From Pseudomonadota bacterium (GTDB taxonomy: Bacteria > Pseudomonadota > Gammaproteobacteria > Burkholderiales > SG8-39), in the NCBI GenBank assembly GCA_947455195.1, contig CANGMI010000010.1, positions 62,001 through 126,000 on the forward strand: a DNA stretch of 64,000 nt, in the 5' to 3' direction. How positions within the stretch are numbered: the first letter of the stretch is position 1; each line of letters opens with the position of its first letter. Positions 33,706 through 43,933 of the stretch are shown piece by piece. The position numbers were made by a program, and so were the translations under genes. Under the pieces are notes generated by a model. The model made no database searches. It had not been told where the DNA came from and was given only the letters and a program-made list of their open reading frames with translations.

Positions 33706-36132
33706 ATGGCGGGCGTCGGCGCGGGCGCTTACCCATCAGCAGCCGCATCGATCTTGCCGTTCGATCTTATCACTCGTCGCCACTGCTTCTTCTGTCGCGC
33801 TGCGCCAGCCCTGGCCCTGTTGCTCGTGTGCGCGAGCCCGGTGCGCGCCGAGGGCCTCGGGCTGCGCCTGGAGACGCGCCCGCGTCCCCTCCCGGTCGAT
33901 ACGCGCACCCCGTTGCCCATTCACCTGAGTGGCGATCGGGTCGAGGCGTCGGGCGATGACGAGATCGATGTGATCGGCGATGCCGAGGTACGCAAGGGTG
34001 AATTGCGTCTGCGGGCTGGCCAGATCCGATATTTCCCGAGACTCGACGAAATCGAGGCGACGGGTGCGGTGCGGCTCATTGCACCGGGTGGGCAGGTCAC
34101 CGGCCCGCGCTTGCGGCTGCGCCTTGGCGACGAGATCGGCATCATCGAGCAGCCCACGTACGAACTGGCGCCGCGGGTCCGACGCAATCCCCAGGCATTG
34201 ATCGCGCCGGCCGTGGGCCGCGGCAGTGCCCAGGCAATACGGCTCGAGGGGCCGGAGCGCTATCGGATTGACGAGGGCTCCTTCACCACCTGCTCCCCGG
34301 GCAATGACGACTGGTACCTGCGTGCCGATTCGATCGACCTGGATTACATCGGCAATTCGGGCGAGGCGCGCGGCGCGTCGTTGAGTTTCATGGGCGTCAG
34401 TACGCCACGGGTGCCCTGGATGACCTTTCCGATCACCGATCAGCGCAAGTCGGGCGTGTTGCCGCCGACATTCGGCGTCCAGGGCAAGGTGGGTGCCGAA
34501 CTCACCGTGCCGTACTACATCAACCTCGCGCCTGACTACGACGACACCTTCTCGACCCGAATCACCGCGCGGCGCGGGAACCAGTACATCAACGAGTTCC
34601 GTTACCTGGAGCCGCATGCCAACGGGGTCACCCATTTCGAGATCCTGCCGCACGATCCGGTCTTCGATGGTCGTCGTTTTGCCTTGCACAGCATCAACAG
34701 TTTCAACTGGCAGGGTGGCAGCGGCGGCTTGCTGCTCGACAAGGTGTCCGATGACAATTATTTTCGTGAACTCTCGACCAGTCTGCCCACCGCGACCCAG
34801 CAATACCTCTCGCGGTCCGCTTTCGTCACGCAGGCGCTGAGCCCCGGCTGGACGGCCATGGGCCGCTGGGAACGATTCCAGACCCTGCAGGACCCGACCT
34901 CGCAGGTGCGTGTCGATCCGCAGTACGACCGGATGCCGCAACTCACGCTCGTCGGCCTGCAGGCCGCGCCGGGTGGTACCGAATTCGGATTCAACGGCGA
35001 GTTCGTGCGATTCGGCAAGGTCGGCGCGCCGGTCGGCGAGCGCCTCATCGTGAACCCGTCGCTGTCGCTTCCGCTCACTGCGCCGGGCATGTTCTTCACC
35101 CCGAGGCTCCAGTTGCACGCCACGCAGTACCGCCTGGGCGATCTGTCCTCCTCGACCGACCCGGCCGTGCAGGCCGCCTCGACCGTACAGACCCGTACCT
35201 TGCCGATCGTGAGTGTCGACACAGGCCTGCGCTTCGAGCGTCCGTTCGAGTGGCAGGGGCGATCCTTTGCCAACACCCTGGAGCCACGTCTTTTCTACGT
35301 GAACATCCCGTATCGCAATCAGCAGGGCATTCCACTCTTCGATACCGGCCTGCGCGATTTCAACTACTCGACGATGTTCAGCGAGTACTACTACTCGGGC
35401 AACGACCGCATCAGCGACGCCAACCAGATCACGATGGCGGTGACCTCGCGGCTCATCCGTGATGACAACGGGCAGGAGGTGCTGCGTGGCATCGTGGGTG
35501 AACGCATCTACTTCGGGCCGCAGCGCGTGGTGCTCAATTCGTCGCTGGCCCCGTCGCCGTCCGACCCCCGATCGGAGCGGCTCTCGGCTCTGCTTCTCGG
35601 GTTGGGTGGCCAGGTGCTGCCCCGGATCACGGTGGAGTCGACCGGCCAGTTTGCCAACGGTACCCAGATCGAGCGACTCGCTCTCGGTGGGCGTTTCCAG
35701 CCCGAGCTCGGAAAGCTCGTGAACCTGGGCTACCGGTACACGCGTGCCGACCTCAATCCGACCCCCGACCCGGTCACCGGAACCACCCTCTACGAAACCT
35801 TGCGCCAGGTCGATCTGTCGGGGCAGTGGCCGCTCCTCGGCCGGTATTACATGGTCGGGCGGGTCAATTACTCGATACCCGATCGCCGCAGTACCGAGTC
35901 GGTGTTCGGATTTGAATACAATGGCGACTGCTGGATATTGCGTGCGGTGACCCAGTCGTTCGTGACCGGCGCGAGTCAGGCAACCCGGGTGCTGTTTCTC
36001 CAGCTCGAGTTGAATGGCATGTCCCGGCTTGGATCCAACCCGCTCGAAGTGCTCAAGCGCAGCGTGACCGGTTACACGCCGCTCAATGCGCCCAATGCCG
36101 ATCAGCGGCAACCCAACCTCTACGGCGACTGA
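33706..36132 (+). CDS. lptD: LPS-assembly outer membrane protein LptD
   Basis: An 808-residue outer-membrane protein that inserts lipopolysaccharide into the outer leaflet with LptE. An N-terminal signal segment (RAAPALALLLVCASPVRAEG) is followed by an OstA/jellyroll domain (VEASGDDEIDVIGDAEVRKG, IRYFPRLDEIEATG) and a large beta barrel ending in QLELNGMSRLGSNPLEVLKR. The mature chain has only two cysteines (SFTTCSPG and NGDCWIL), equivalent to one of the two long-range disulfides of E. coli LptD. ATG 33706 is the first start before the signal peptide. surA follows after five bases. Confidence 0.95.
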   Translation: MAGVGAGAYPSAAASILPFDLITRRHCFFCRAAPALALLLVCASPVRAEGLGLRLETRPRPLPVDTRTPLPIHLSGDRVEASGDDEIDVIGDAEVRKGELRLRAGQIRYFPRLDEIEATGAVRLIAPGGQVTGPRLRLRLGDEIGIIEQPTYELAPRVRRNPQALIAPAVGRGSAQAIRLEGPERYRIDEGSFTTCSPGNDDWYLRADSIDLDYIGNSGEARGASLSFMGVSTPRVPWMTFPITDQRKSGVLPPTFGVQGKVGAELTVPYYINLAPDYDDTFSTRITARRGNQYINEFRYLEPHANGVTHFEILPHDPVFDGRRFALHSINSFNWQGGSGGLLLDKVSDDNYFRELSTSLPTATQQYLSRSAFVTQALSPGWTAMGRWERFQTLQDPTSQVRVDPQYDRMPQLTLVGLQAAPGGTEFGFNGEFVRFGKVGAPVGERLIVNPSLSLPLTAPGMFFTPRLQLHATQYRLGDLSSSTDPAVQAASTVQTRTLPIVSVDTGLRFERPFEWQGRSFANTLEPRLFYVNIPYRNQQGIPLFDTGLRDFNYSTMFSEYYYSGNDRISDANQITMAVTSRLIRDDNGQEVLRGIVGERIYFGPQRVVLNSSLAPSPSDPRSERLSALLLGLGGQVLPRITVESTGQFANGTQIERLALGGRFQPELGKLVNLGYRYTRADLNPTPDPVTGTTLYETLRQVDLSGQWPLLGRYYMVGRVNYSIPDRRSTESVFGFEYNGDCWILRAVTQSFVTGASQATRVLFLQLELNGMSRLGSNPLEVLKRSVTGYTPLNAPNADQRQPNLYGD

Positions 36133-36137
36133 ATCCC

Positions 36138-37553
36138 ATGACTTCGAGACTTTCATCGCGTGTACGTGGGTCTCTCCGTGCGCGTCTCGTGGCGACCATC
36201 GGTGCGGTAGTGCTGCTCACCGCGGCACCTGCGCGGGCTGCCGACGAGCCCGTGATGCCCGCTGCAGCTTCTGCGCCGGGCCCGGCGGCGCCGATGCCGG
36301 CACGGCGGTCGGTCGAGCCGCGCCTGCTCGACCGTATCGTGGCGGTCGTCAACAAGGATGTCATCACGCTGGGCCAGCTCAACGAGCGCATCGAGGCGGT
36401 TTCGCGTCAGTTGCGTCAGCAACGCGTCCAACTGCCTCCATCGGACGTGCTCGAGCGTCAGGTGCTCGAGCGCCTGATCACCGAGCGGGCGCAGTTGCAT
36501 CTGGCCGAAGACAACGGCATTCGCATCGACGACTTGCAGGTGGACCGTGCAATCGAGCGGATTGCCGAACAGAACCGGCTGTCGCTGGCCGACTTTCGTG
36601 CCGCACTCGATCGTGATGGCGTGTCCTTCGAGCGCTTGCGTGCCGATCTGCGCAACGAGATCGCGCTCACGCGCTTGCGCGAGCGCGAGGTCGACAGTCG
36701 TGTGCAGGTCACCGACAGCGAAATCGACAACTTTCTGGCCGAGGAGAAAGGCCGGGCTGCCAGCAGTGCACAGAATATCGAGTACCGCGTGTCCCAGGTG
36801 CTGGTCAGGATTCCCGAGGGCGCCTCGAGCGAGACTCTGGAGCAGCTGCGCGAGAAGGCCACGTCGGTGATGCGACGCGCTCGATCGGGTGTGGCATTTT
36901 CGGAGGTTGCCGTAGCCAGTTCCGATGCCTCCGATGCGCTCCAGGGGGGCTCCATGGGTTGGCGCAATCGCGACCGTCTGCCCGAACTCTTCGTGGCGGC
37001 TCTCACGGGCATGAAGCCCGGTGACACGAGCGAGGTGCTGCGCAGCCCCGCGGGGTTCCATGTACTGCACCTGGACGAGGTGCGCGGCATCGATGTTCGT
37101 ACCGAAGAGGTCGAGCAGACCCGTGCCCGCCACATTCTCATCCGCACCAACGAGATCGTTTCCGACGGTGAGGCTCGTCGGCGCATTCAGCAACTGCATG
37201 ATCGCATTGCCGAAGGGGCGGACTTCGCGGAGATTGCCCGCCTCAATTCCGACGACGGCTCGGCATCTCGGGGGGGCGATCTGGGTTGGATCTACCCGGG
37301 CGACACGGTGCCCGATTTCGAGCGCGCCATGATGGCGCTTCAGGTCAACGCCCTCAGTGATCCGGTCCGGTCGCCGTTTGGCTGGCACCTGATCCAGGTG
37401 CTCGAGCGACGTCGGGGTGATGTCTCGGTGGAGAGGAAGCGTGGCGAGGCGCGTCGGGCGGTTCATGACCGCAAGGCCGATGAGGCGTTCGACATCTGGT
37501 TGCGTGAGTTGCGCGATCGGACCTATCTCGAGTACCGGCTCGAAGAGCGATGA
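36138..37553 (+). CDS. surA: Periplasmic chaperone and peptidyl-prolyl isomerase SurA
   Basis: A 471-residue outer-membrane-protein chaperone. Signal peptide: residues 1-34 (RARLVATIGAVVLLTAAPARA). The SurA N-domain follows (RIVAVVNKDVITLGQLNERI), then two parvulin domains at about 210-310 (YRVSQVLVRIPEGASSETLE, GGSMGWRNRDRLPELF) and 330-430 (ARHILIRTNEIVSDGEARRR, GGDLGWIYPGDTVPDFE). It lies between lptD, a known SurA client, and rsmA, as in many proteobacteria. Confidence 0.97.
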   Translation: MTSRLSSRVRGSLRARLVATIGAVVLLTAAPARAADEPVMPAAASAPGPAAPMPARRSVEPRLLDRIVAVVNKDVITLGQLNERIEAVSRQLRQQRVQLPPSDVLERQVLERLITERAQLHLAEDNGIRIDDLQVDRAIERIAEQNRLSLADFRAALDRDGVSFERLRADLRNEIALTRLREREVDSRVQVTDSEIDNFLAEEKGRAASSAQNIEYRVSQVLVRIPEGASSETLEQLREKATSVMRRARSGVAFSEVAVASSDASDALQGGSMGWRNRDRLPELFVAALTGMKPGDTSEVLRSPAGFHVLHLDEVRGIDVRTEEVEQTRARHILIRTNEIVSDGEARRRIQQLHDRIAEGADFAEIARLNSDDGSASRGGDLGWIYPGDTVPDFERAMMALQVNALSDPVRSPFGWHLIQVLERRRGDVSVERKRGEARRAVHDRKADEAFDIWLRELRDRTYLEYRLEER

Positions 37554-37563
37554 GCGCGCCCGG

Positions 37564-38385
37564 ATGCGTGGCGTGAGCCCGCCGCGCGGGGTGCGGCCGG
37601 CCAGCCTGCGCGGGCATCAGCCTCGCAAGCGTTTTGGTCAGCACTTTCTCGATGACCAGGGTGTCATCGATGACCTGATCGAGTCGATCGGCCCGCAGCG
37701 TACCGACGTCATGGTTGAAATCGGCCCGGGTCTGGGCGCCTTGACAGAACCGCTGCTTGCCTGCCTGGATCACCTCCATGTGGTCGAGATCGATCGCGAT
37801 CTTGCGCGGGGTCTGCGCGAGTCGGTATCGTCGACGCATCTCACCGTGCACGAGACCGACGCCCTGCAGTTCGATCTGGCCCTCGTGGGCGAGCGCATCC
37901 GCGTGGTGGGGAACCTGCCCTACAACATATCGACACCGCTCATCTTCCACCTGCTCGATCAGGCGGCGCGCATCGACGACATGCACTTCATGCTGCAGAA
38001 GGAAGTGGTCGAGCGCATGGCCGCCGAGGCGGGTAGCACCGCCTATGGCCGACTCTCGGTGATGGTGCAGCATCGCTGCGAGGTGCAATGGCTCTTCGAT
38101 GTGCCGCCCGAGTCGTTCAACCCGCCGCCCGCGGTGGATTCAGCCATCGTGCGCCTGGTGCCACGCGCCCCGGACGATCTGGGGGCCATCGATCCTGGTG
38201 TCTTGTCGGCGGTCGTCACCGCGGCGTTCTCGCATCGGCGCAAGACCTTGCGCAACGCGTTATCCGGGGTCGTGTCGGCAGCAACGCTCGAATCGCTCGA
38301 CATCGACCCGAGTCTGCGCGCCGAGATGATCGGCTATCTCGACTGGCGCCGGATTGCGCGGGCATCGATGGTGCAGCAGCACTGA
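37564..38385 (+). CDS. rsmA: 16S rRNA dimethyladenosine transferase
   Basis: A 273-residue KsgA-type methylase that dimethylates two adjacent adenines near the 3' end of 16S rRNA. Signatures: RKRFGQHFLDDQGVIDDLIE, VEIGPGLGALTEPLLA and VVGNLPYNISTPLIFHLL with NLPY. The substrate clamp is FNPPPAVDSAIVRLVPR. ATG 37564 lies ten bases after surA. Third gene of lptD-surA-rsmA; pdxA, present between surA and rsmA in E. coli, is absent here. Confidence 0.97.
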   Translation: MRGVSPPRGVRPASLRGHQPRKRFGQHFLDDQGVIDDLIESIGPQRTDVMVEIGPGLGALTEPLLACLDHLHVVEIDRDLARGLRESVSSTHLTVHETDALQFDLALVGERIRVVGNLPYNISTPLIFHLLDQAARIDDMHFMLQKEVVERMAAEAGSTAYGRLSVMVQHRCEVQWLFDVPPESFNPPPAVDSAIVRLVPRAPDDLGAIDPGVLSAVVTAAFSHRRKTLRNALSGVVSAATLESLDIDPSLRAEMIGYLDWRRIARASMVQQH

Positions 38386-38421
38386 CGGGCCGGGTCGGTA
38401 TCGCTCGATCGGAACGCGCGG

Positions 38422-38805
38422 TCAGCGGCGCTCGATCAGTTCGATCTTGTAGCCGTCGGGATCCTCGACAAACGCGATGACGCTGCCACCGTGCTTCATC
38501 GGACCTGCTTCGCGCGTCACCTTGCCGCCCCGTTCACGCACCTCGGCGCAGGTGCGTGTGGCATCCTCGACGGCGAGGGCCACGTGCCCGTAGCCATTGC
38601 CCAGATCGTACTGGGTCGTGTCCCAGTTGTGCGTGAGTTCGATGACCGCGCTCGAGGCCTCATCGCCATAACCGACGAAGGCGAGGGTAAACCGTCCTTC
38701 CGGGAAGTCGCGGCGGCGCAGTTCGCGCATGCCCAGTACGCGGGTATAGAAATCGATCGAGCGCTCGAGATTGCCGACGCGGATCATGGTGTGCAGTATG
38801 CGCAT
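38422..38805 (-). CDS. gloA: Lactoylglutathione lyase (glyoxalase I)
   Basis: A 127-residue glyoxalase I that isomerises the methylglyoxal-glutathione hemithioacetal. Metal ligands match the GloA pattern: His in [17 protein letters not shown], Glu in [11 protein letters not shown], His in [10 protein letters not shown] and Glu in [13 protein letters not shown]. Lack of the insertion found in eukaryotic forms suggests the Ni-dependent class. GGAG precedes the start at 38805 by nine bases. Last gene of the long - strand run. Confidence 0.96.
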   Translation of the reverse strand: MRILHTMIRVGNLERSIDFYTRVLGMRELRRRDFPEGRFTLAFVGYGDEASSAVIELTHNWDTTQYDLGNGYGHVALAVEDATRTCAEVRERGGKVTREAGPMKHGGSVIAFVEDPDGYKIELIERR

Positions 38806-38832
38806 GGTGAGGCTCCGGAGCGGGTCCACGGC

Positions 38833-39636
38833 TCAGAGAAGAGGCAGTGCGGGACCCAGTTTTCGCAGTTCGAGTTCGGCGGCGCGGTGTTCAGGATAAC
38901 CGCACGCTACCCAGTTCCAGAAGCGCGGCGAGTGATTCATCTCGCGCAGATGGGCCAGTTCGTGCACGGCCACATAGCGCGCCAGGTGCGGGGGCACCAG
39001 CGCGAGGCGCCAGTTGAGGCGGATGCGCGCGATGCCGGTCGGCGATATCGAGCAACTGCCCCAGCGGGTGCGTGCGTTGGACAGCAGTACCGGGGGGGGC
39101 GCGACGCCGATGAGGGGCGCGTGGTCGTGCGTGATGCCGGTAAGCGTCGTGAGGGCGTGCAGGCGAATCCACCCAAGTGCGGTCTCGCGCAGGAGTGACG
39201 AGCCCGCCAGTCGGGCTGGCAGATGCAGACGGCCTTCGCTCTGGCGTGGTGCCTCGATGGTGGTATCGAGGGTCAGTACGAGCCGTATGCCGAAGAGTAC
39301 CAGTTCGCCCCCTTCCTGCCACTGGAAGCGCGGGGGCTGCACCATGCCCTCCACCAGTCGAGCCACGATCCAGCGTTCCTTCTCGCGCATGAATCGCTCG
39401 ATTTCGTCGATGGAGACCCAGCGCGGGGCGGCCACGGAGAGCCCTTCGCGGTCGACATGCAATGCAATCGTGCGACGTCGCGAGCGTCGCAGCCGGTAGG
39501 GCAAGACGCGCCCGTTGAGCTTCACGGCGCGTGTCACGCCATCGGCATCGCGCGCGGTGCGTGGCCGGGTGAGAGGCAGATCGAGTTGGGCGCCCGGCGC
39601 CTTGCCAGGCGGAGCGTTGGGGGGCAGCTTGGGCAT
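38833..39636 (-). CDS. YgjP-like M48-type metal-dependent hydrolase (DUF45)
   Basis: A 267-residue protein with a SprT/YgjP-type zinc site, VAVHELAHLREMNHSPRFW (HELxH plus a downstream His), near the C-terminus. WGSCSISPTGIARIRLNWRL before it and PYRLRRSRRRTIALHVDREG near the N-terminus are family-typical. The first 40 residues are a Pro/Arg-rich extension. It lies six bases after plsC. Members are thought to be metallopeptidases; the substrate is unknown. Confidence 0.9.
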   Translation of the reverse strand: MPKLPPNAPPGKAPGAQLDLPLTRPRTARDADGVTRAVKLNGRVLPYRLRRSRRRTIALHVDREGLSVAAPRWVSIDEIERFMREKERWIVARLVEGMVQPPRFQWQEGGELVLFGIRLVLTLDTTIEAPRQSEGRLHLPARLAGSSLLRETALGWIRLHALTTLTGITHDHAPLIGVAPPPVLLSNARTRWGSCSISPTGIARIRLNWRLALVPPHLARYVAVHELAHLREMNHSPRFWNWVACGYPEHRAAELELRKLGPALPLL

Positions 39637-39642
39637 CGGGGT

Positions 39643-40365
39643 TCAGCGTGTTGCGTGGATGCCTGTCAGTCGTTCGACTTCTGCTTCTGCCCACTGTTCG
39701 ACCTGGCGATTGACCTGGTCGGCGGTGAGTCCTCGGGTGTCGATGGGTTTGCCGATCGATACGGTGACACGGCCGGGTGTTTTCAGGAAGGCGTTGCGGG
39801 GCCAGAACCTCCCCGCGTCATGCGCGACGGGCAGCACGGTCGCACCCAGCCGGCAGGCCAGAGCCGCGCCGCCCGAACGCCACGCGGCGCGTCGTCCGAC
39901 AGCGACGCGCGTTCCCTCGGGAAAGATCATGATCGAGAAGCCCTGACGAAACCGCGCTGCTCCCAGATCGGTGAGGCGTTGCATGGCCTGCTTCCGGTTG
40001 GCCCGGTTGATGGCAATCGGACTGTAAAGCGCGAGCCCCCAGCCCAGAAACGGAATCCAGAGCAGCTCGCGCTTGATCACGTAGACATGGGGCGGGAAGA
40101 TCCCGGTGAAGCCGATCGTTTCCCACGCCGATGAGTGCTTGGAGAGAATCACGCAGGGTTCGCGCGGAATGTTCTCGATACCCTCGACCGTGTGCTCGAT
40201 GCCCAGCACCCCTTGCGCCAGCCAGGTGGCCAGTCGCGGCCAACCGGCAATCACCTGCCAGCGCCGCATGCGTCCCAGCGGTGCCGACAGAATGACCAGC
40301 ACCCAGTAGAAAGGCGTGAGCACGATCAGGGTCAGCATGAACAGCGTGGCGCGCAGGACACTCAT
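39643..40365 (-). CDS. plsC: 1-acyl-sn-glycerol-3-phosphate acyltransferase
   Basis: A 240-residue membrane-associated acyltransferase making phosphatidic acid. One or two N-terminal membrane helices (ATLFMLTLIVLTPFYWVLVI) precede the active site KHSSAWETIGF, where HX4E replaces the usual HX4D. The acceptor-binding motif FPEGTRVAVGRR is intact. The start overlaps the gmhB stop (ATGA), an arrangement repeated in many Burkholderiales (gmhB-plsC next to glyQS). Confidence 0.93.
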   Translation of the reverse strand: MSVLRATLFMLTLIVLTPFYWVLVILSAPLGRMRRWQVIAGWPRLATWLAQGVLGIEHTVEGIENIPREPCVILSKHSSAWETIGFTGIFPPHVYVIKRELLWIPFLGWGLALYSPIAINRANRKQAMQRLTDLGAARFRQGFSIMIFPEGTRVAVGRRAAWRSGGAALACRLGATVLPVAHDAGRFWPRNAFLKTPGRVTVSIGKPIDTRGLTADQVNRQVEQWAEAEVERLTGIHATR

Positions 40366-40898
40366 CCGACCAGCGCCTGTGCGGCCGCAGCGAGGTCGGC
40401 AAACGTGCGGGTGCCGGGTGGCAGATCACCCGCGGCGGCCGTCTCGCGGCCGTTGCCGGTGAGCACGAGCACCGGTTCTGCGCCGGCTGCCTGCGCGGCC
40501 TGCAGGTCGCGCCGACTGTCGCCGATGGCCCACACGCCGGTGAGCGCAATTTGCAGGCGCTCGCTGATCGAATGCAGCATGCCGGGGCGGGGTTTGCGGC
40601 AGGCGCATTCAGCCGTTGCCGCATGCGGACAGTAGAAGAGGGCGTCGATGCGGCCACCGGCGTGGCTGACCGCGCGGTGCATCTTGGTATGAATCGCGGT
40701 CAGGGTCGCCATGTCGAACATGCCGCGGCTGATGCCCGACTGATTGGTGGCCACAGCCACCAGAAACCCGGCATGGTGCAGGCGGGCAATGGCATCGAGG
40801 CTGCCGGGGAGCGGATTCCACTCGGCCGGTGACTTGATGAATTGCGCACTCTCGTGGTTGATGACCCCATCGCGGTCGAGAATGACGAGCTTGGTCAT
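40362..40898 (-). CDS. gmhB: D-glycero-beta-D-manno-heptose 1,7-bisphosphate 7-phosphatase
   Basis: A 178-residue HAD phosphatase for the LPS inner-core heptose pathway. The nucleophile Asp is in VILDRDGVINHESAQFIKSP; motif II is VATNQSGISRGMF; the zinc-binding loop is FYCPHAATAECACRKPRPGM with Cys/His ligands; motif IV is AIGDSRRDLQAA. Length is normal. It lies 24 bases after glyS and overlaps plsC. Confidence 0.95.
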   Translation of the reverse strand: MTKLVILDRDGVINHESAQFIKSPAEWNPLPGSLDAIARLHHAGFLVAVATNQSGISRGMFDMATLTAIHTKMHRAVSHAGGRIDALFYCPHAATAECACRKPRPGMLHSISERLQIALTGVWAIGDSRRDLQAAQAAGAEPVLVLTGNGRETAAAGDLPPGTRTFADLAAAAQALVG

Positions 40899-40922
40899 GC
40901 CTGAGACCTCATGCCGCGGCTC

Positions 40923-43006
40923 TCATGCGGCGAGACGCGAGATGTCGGCCACGCGATTCATCAGCCGGTTGAGTCGCTGCAGCAGTGCGATGCGGTTGGC
41001 GCGTACCTGCTCGTCGGTGGCGTTCACCAGCACCTTGTCGAAGAACGCATCGACCGGGTCACGCAGGGCGGCAAGGCGCTGCAGGGCCTGTTCGAACCGC
41101 CCTCCGGCCAGATCCTGATCGAGCAGGGGTTCAAGGCCCACGAGGTGTTCGAACAGGGTTCGTTCCTCGGCCTCGTGCAGGTGGCTTGCATCGACGCTGA
41201 CGGCACCCGTGGTCGGGGCCGACTTGCGCAGGATATTGCTGATGCGCTTGTTGGCGGCTGCGAGTGCATCGGCCTCGGGCAACTGGCGAAAGCCGCGGAC
41301 AGCGGCCAGAATCGCCGGCACCGTGTGAAGCCGGGTCGGTGACAGGGCGAGTACCGCGTCGATCTCGTCGGGCAGGTGGTTCTGGTCACGCAGCCAGGAG
41401 CGCAGTCGCTCGAGCACAAAGGCGCGCAGATCAGACGCCAGTGTCGGCGCGAAGCCACGACCGTCGAACGAGGCACAGGCGAGGGCGAGCAATTCGCCCA
41501 GATCGAGGTCGAGCCGATGCTCGACCAGGATGCGCACCACCCCGAGCGCTGCACGACGCAGGCCGAAGGGGTCCTTGTCACCCGAGGGGATGAGGCCGAT
41601 GCCCTGGATGCCGGCCAAGGTGTCGAGCTTGTCGGCAAGTGCCACACAATCCCCGATCGCGCTGCCCGGGAGCGCGGCACCCGCACCGCGCGGACGATAG
41701 TGGGCTTCGATCGCCTCGCACACCGCTTCGGGTTCGCCATCGTGGCGTGCGTAGTACATGCCCATCGTGCCCTGCAGTTCCGGGAACTCGCCCACCATGC
41801 CGGTGAGGAGGTCGGCCTTGCACAGGAGCGCTGCACGTGCAACCAGCGCCTCATCGACCGGGGTGCCCGCAGTGAGCGCCAGCGCTCGCGCGATGGCGCT
41901 CGCGAGCGCCACGATGCGGGCGGTGCGGTCTCGCTGGGTGCCGAGCTTGTTGTGATGTACGACACTGGCCAGCGGTTCCACCAGAGCGTCAAGGCGATGG
42001 CGACGGTCCTGATCGAAGAAGAACCGCGCATCCGAGAGGCGCGCGCGCAGCACTCGCTCGTTGCCATGGACGATGTTGGCCGGTGCGGCAATCGGCATGT
42101 TGCTCACGATGAGGAAGCGGTCGAGCAGTCGACCGTCGGTGTCGAGCAGCGGAAAGTACTTCTGATTGGCCTTCATGGTGAGCATGAGGCATTCCTGCGG
42201 CACCTGCAGGAAATCCGGATCAAATCGCCCTTCATAGACCGCCGGTTGCTCGACGAGTGCCGTCACCTCCTCGATGAGCGATGCGTCAGCCAGGCGGGCA
42301 TCGCCCGCGGCCGCCTGGAGTGCGGCAGTGATCAGCGCAGCGCGCTCGGCAAAGTCGGCAGTGACATTGCCACGTCGCTCGAGTGTCTGGGCGTAGTTGT
42401 CGGCGTGATCAATCGTGATCTCGCTCTCGCCAAGGAACCGGTGACCCCGTGTCGTGCGGCCCGCCACGAGCCCCATCACCGAGCCGGCGAGGGTCTCGCT
42501 GCCCCAGAGCATCACCAGTCCGTGCACCGGGCGAATGAACTGGGTGTCACCGCTTCCCCAATGCATGAGCTTGTGCGCGGGCAGGCCCGCGAGTGCGGCT
42601 TCAACCATCGCGGGCAGGTGCATCTCGAGCGATTCGCCAGCACGCGTGCTGCGAAACACGACGGTTTCCGACTTGCCCTCACCGGCACGGCCTAGCGCAT
42701 CGATGCTCACGCCACAGGAGCGTGCGAAGCCGGTGAGCGCGGGTGTCGGTTCGCCATCCTTCCAGGCGGCTGCCACCGAAGGGCCCTTGCGTTCGACGGT
42801 CTGCTCCGGCTGGACACGCGCGACGGCATCGACGGAAAACGCGATGCGCCGGGGTGTGGCATAGGTTCTGATCGCCGTGTTGGTCGTCGTGAATCCGGCC
42901 TTGACCAATGCGTCGGCAACGCTCCGCCCGAACCGCGCCCCCAGGTCGCGCAGGCCGCGGGCCGGCAGTTCTTCGGTCAGGAGTTCCACCAGGAGCGCGG
43001 CGTGGT

Positions 43007-43010
<4 letters not shown>
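40923..43010 (-). CDS. glyS: Glycyl-tRNA synthetase beta subunit
   Basis: A 695-residue beta subunit of the heterotetrameric bacterial glycyl-tRNA synthetase. It starts [20 protein letters not shown], a family hallmark; further landmarks are [60 protein letters not shown] and [15 protein letters not shown]. The C-terminal anticodon-binding region ends [20 protein letters not shown]. Start overlaps glyQ stop (ATGA). Confidence 0.98.
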
Positions 43011-43897
<887 letters not shown>

Positions 43898-43933
43898 TGA
43901 CCGCCCGTTTCGAAGCTCGACAAGCGTCCGATT

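Noticed and set aside
33736-36156. An 806-codon open frame on the strand opposite lptD
   Set aside because: It mirrors lptD codon structure in GC-rich DNA, has no family motif, and lptD has a full set of LptD features.
41376-42695. A 439-codon open frame opposite glyS
   Set aside because: Antisense to an unmistakable glyS with no ribosome site or family motif.
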